Assembly (NCBI GenBank): GCA_011947345.1
Contig: JAAVTG010000604.1
Coordinates: 1 to 64,000 of the forward strand
Length of the DNA: 64,000 bases
Direction of reading: 5' to 3'
From: Phytophthora quininea
Lineage: Eukaryota; Oomycota; Peronosporomycetes; Peronosporales; Peronosporaceae
Position numbers and translations under genes: made by a program. The notes below the pieces were generated by a model. That model did not search any database. It was not told the origin of the DNA and saw only the letters and a list, made by a program, of their open reading frames with translations. This document shows, piece after piece, positions 60,820 through 64,000 of this stretch (positions within the stretch are counted from its first letter, which is position 1; each line of letters starts with the position of its first letter).

Positions 60820-61539
60820 GGTGGTACGATAGCATGTTGCATACCAGGTAGTCATTTGCAGACCAGGTAGTCACTTAAGAGCTCAGCAAAATATATATAT
60901 TTTTTAAATGTTATTTTTGCACGCTTCGAACGGTTTGCTTTGTCCGGCGAGGAAGGCGACTTCGTTAGTGTCCTACTAGCCCCTTTAGCCGTCACTACGC
61001 ACGATGTTGTTGATATGAGTCGCTCGTTCGAGCTTCTTTGGTTGTTTACCGGGGTAATCATTACCCCAGGCGGCGAGATACAGGATGCCACGCTGGACTA
61101 CAGTGTAGTCGGTTGCGTCGCAAATCCAGCGGCGGCAAAAGCAAAGGCTCCCCACGCGCGGAAAGCAGCAGGTTGCATCTACAACAGTGATCTCGTCTCA
61201 AGGGGTTTGATCACCAACCTCAGGCTGATCGCCGATCGGTGATCGGGCCTTGCGCCATGGATAAGGCTCGGTGTACTCGTCATCTTCGACCGGCTGAAGA
61301 ATATCCAGCAGAGGACAGCGGTGGCTCGACGAGACCAACGCCAAGCAACCTTCCCTGCGTCCTCTGCCTTACACAAGCACCACTAACAAGAATGTAGGTG
61401 ATAGGCGACCATTGAGCTGACTCGACGCAGTGGGTACGGCGGAACGTCAATGGCGCTCAAGATTCTCGTCCACGGCACCTCATTCCGCAACTTGCGCTCC
61501 AACCAACACATCAGCACGTCAGTGCTAAACTAACTCGTC
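60820..61539. other. Spacer upstream of ABCA copy 2, with short repeats
   Basis: Contains a 12-bp direct repeat ACCAGGTAGTCA (60843-60854 and 60862-60873), an AT run near 60890 and a 17-bp perfect palindrome GGGGTAATCATTACCCC (61051-61067). A modest open frame (61012-61242, no ATG-proximal support) has no recognised domain. It must include the promoter of ABCA copy 2. Confidence 0.45.
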
Positions 61540-64000
61540 ATGGAGCGGCTCCTGCCGGTGAATGCGGCGCCGTCGCCGCCGCCAAAGAAGCGCTCAAGCC
61601 ACCTCCGCTTCGTGCCGGTGCTGCTGCGCAAGAACTGGCTGCTCAAGCGCAAACACCCCGTGGCGCTGCTCTTCGAGATCATCACGCCCGTGCTCTTCAT
61701 CGCCGTCATGGACATCGTGCGCACCACCACCAGCGACAAGACCGTGCCCCCAGGCTTCACCACCGGCACCACGTCCTACAACCTCTTCAACCCCGCCGGC
61801 TGGTCCCTCGTGGGCCAGGACACCACCCCTGTTCGCCACGCCCGAGTCCACGCTCGGGGCTGCTGCTGCACTTGGGCTTCCACTCGTTCGACTACGGGCG
61901 ACTCATGAAGACCTTCACGGCCGAGAACCGCTCCATCTGCGAGCGCGAGATGAGTCTCGGCGGCCGCGTCAGTCTCAACGCGTCGTCGCCCTACGTGCTG
62001 CCGGCCGAGTGCGAGGGCCGCGTGTCGCCCTTCAAGATCGCCATCGCCCCCGACGACGCCTTCACGCGCAACTACTTCTTCGAGACCATGAAGCGGTGGT
62101 ACCCGACGGTGGTCGTCAACGGCAGCGCCTCGGCCAACGCGTCGCAGTCGCAGCTCGTCATCCCGTCCTTCGAGGACAGCACCGTCTTCTTCGACACTGA
62201 GGACGACCTCGAGAGCTACGTCGAGTCCTCGGGCTACGCCGAGACGGCAGACAAACCTCGTATCTTCGGCGCCATCGTCTTCACGCAATACCCGACCAGT
62301 AGCGACGCCATCGGCCAGCCTTCGTCCATCGAGTACTCGCTGCGACTCAACTCGACCTACGTCGGGAACAGCAACGACAACCGATACATCCCCCAGACAG
62401 TCGACGGCGCCTCCGTCTGGGACTCGTTCACCCGCAAGCTCGAGACGACCGACTACCAGCAGTACACCACCAACGGCTTCATGACGCTGCAGACGCTCGT
62501 CACGCGCTTTGTCAACTGCCTGCCGGACTGGGACGCGAGCACCAAGTCCACGACGGGCGCGTGCCAGATCAATGCGTCTACTGCAGTGTCCTCGACCGAC
62601 CTGGACTCCCGTCTTCTGGAGACCATCGTCAACGACCCCGCCACCAAGTACGCCGACCTCTTGTCTAATCAGCTGCTTGGCGAGTCGTCTGCGCTCAGCA
62701 GCACTGCCAACCTGCAGCTCGATAACGACACGCTCGAAGCGCTGCTGACCCCGCTACGTCAGGCACCGCAGCCGTACCTCGGAGCGCTCACCACGCCGTT
62801 CCCCATCGACACGTTCACGTCCTCGTCCTTCTACGACTCGATCACTGACGCTTTCCCCATCTTCTTCATCCTCACGTACCTGCACCCGCTGTCCAAGATC
62901 CTCGTCGGTCTCATGTCCGAGAGGGAGACGCGCTCGCGAGAGCTCATGAAGATCCTGGGCGTCAAGGAGTCCAGCATCGTCATCTCCTGGTTCATCACGT
63001 ACATCGTCATATTGTTCGTGAGCTGCGTGCTCCAGACGATCGCGGCCGTGGCCGAGCTGTTCCCGAACTCGAGCGCCTTGCTGCTGTTCCTCTTCTTCTT
63101 CCTCTTCAGTCTCAGCGTGCTGGCCTTCGCCTTCATGATCAGCACCATGTTTTCGCGGTCGCGCACGGGCGTCTACGTCGGCTTCATCCTCTTCTTCGTC
63201 ATGTACGGCGTCACGGCGGGGTTCAACGACTCGTCGGCGGAGTCGTCCAAGAACGCGGTCTGCATCTTGGCACCGGCAGCGCTCGTCTTCGGGGTCAACT
63301 CGCTCGCGTCGTCGGAAACGTCGGGCGTCGGCATCTCGTTCGCCAGCGCTTCCGACCCCATCAAAACTTCCGCTTCTCCACGGCGCTCTACTACTTCGCC
63401 CTCGACACCATCGTGTACACGCTGCTCGGATTGTACTTTGAGAAGGCCATCCCGAAGGAGTACGGCACTCCCGAGAAATGGTACTTCCCGCTGCGTCCGT
63501 CGTACTGGATGAAGTTCCGCAAGTCCGCCGCCACGGCAAGCACGGACGAAGACGCAGCTGCATTGGAAGTGGAGGTGAACCCCAACGTCGAGCAGGTGAG
63601 CGCCGACTTGAAGGACCAGGAACAGACAGGTGAGGCGCTGTCGGTGCAGGGTCTTCGGAAGGTGTTCCAAGTCCCCGGTGGCAAAAGGAGGCTGTGAAGG
63701 GGCTGCATATCAGCATGTACTCGGGCCAGATCACATGTCTGCTCGGCCACAACGGGCAGGCAAGACGACTCTGATCTCCATGCTCACGGGTGTGACGCCC
63801 CCGACCGCAGGCGACGCCACCTTCCACGGACTGTCGCTGCGGGAAGACATGGACGAGCTCCGCGAGTCGCTCGGCATCTGCTTCCAGCACGACGTACTGT
63901 ACCCGGAGCTGTCCGTGCAAGACCACCTCGAGTTCTACGCTCGCATCAAGGGCTATCGGGGCGAAGAGTTGAAGGACGAGGTCACGGCCAAGATCCGCGA
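61540..64000 (+). CDS. ABCA-subfamily ABC transporter, copy 2 (3' end outside window)
   Basis: Near-identical to copy 1 but on the opposite strand, covering TMD1 and the start of NBD1 (LLGHN... through ELSVQDHLEFYARIKGYRGE). The first ~18 codons differ clearly (PVNAAPSPPPKKRSS against PPPSQPPKQRSS), after which only scattered substitutions are seen, for example FIAV/FITV and GFND/GYDD. It shares with copy 1 the shift at QDTTP and the A4 run before NBD1 (63683-63686). It has extra shifts of its own: CTCTCGG shortened to CTCGG near 61855, A4 at 63363-63366 (copy 1 has five) and G3 in Walker A near 63754 (copy 1 has four). The gene continues beyond the window. Confidence 0.88.

Noticed and set aside
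61051..61067. 17-bp perfect palindrome as an operator or origin element
   Set aside because: It is isolated, with no second copy or known factor site. Recorded only as part of the spacer.
60940..61242. 100-codon open frame upstream of ABCA copy 2
   Set aside because: The frame begins at a non-ATG codon, has no recognisable motif and sits in a short spacer. Not supported as a gene.

Overview
The window looks like nuclear DNA of an oomycete, most likely Phytophthora or a close relative. Genes are compact, intron-poor and GC-rich. The few introns are short (58-135 nt) with GTRNGN...YAG borders. Intergenic spacers between real genes are about 30-400 bp, whereas the transposon-rich stretches are AT-rich. 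Species identity is an inference and no rRNA or tRNA marker was found.

Layout. (1) 1-14.1 kb: three paralogues (A, B, C) of a lineage-restricted protein family of unknown function. B and C are separated by a 2.8-copy, 1.2-kb tandem repeat array and its diverged relatives. (2) 14.1-27.5 kb: a dense gene block with a NOP9-type pumilio protein (-), a C2/dysferlin-motif protein (+), an Argonaute relic (+), an ISWI chromatin remodeller (+), an IQ-motif protein (+) abutting a TPR protein (+), and a NIPA-type magnesium transporter (-). (3) 27.5-42.6 kb: a transposon graveyard with two copia relics, a MULE-like relic, a Tc1/mariner-type element with long inverted repeats, and a hAT element with inverted repeats and an 8-bp target duplication. 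(4) 42.7-64 kb: a focadhesin-like gene (+), a full ABCA transporter (-), an AP-4 beta adaptin (-), a second hAT element that encloses a fragment of an MFS transporter gene, and a second ABCA copy (+, cut by the window end). The two ABCA copies form a large inverted pair.

Biology. The conserved genes are housekeeping: rRNA maturation (NOP9), nucleosome sliding (ISWI), trans-Golgi sorting (AP-4), lipid transport (ABCA), Mg2+ transport (NIPA), and possibly exosome/Ski-linked RNA decay (focadhesin). The most unusual content is the decayed Argonaute next to a transposon-rich tract, the apparent gene-conversion tracts in two paralogue pairs, and a hAT element that appears to have captured host coding sequence.

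Caution. Almost every conserved gene here is interrupted by one or more one-base frame shifts, most of them at short homopolymer runs. Adding one base per site restores both the family alignment and a length divisible by three. I read this as base-level indel error in the sequence rather than wholesale gene death, so I annotate those genes as CDS. The Argonaute locus and the retroelement relics are degenerate beyond that explanation.
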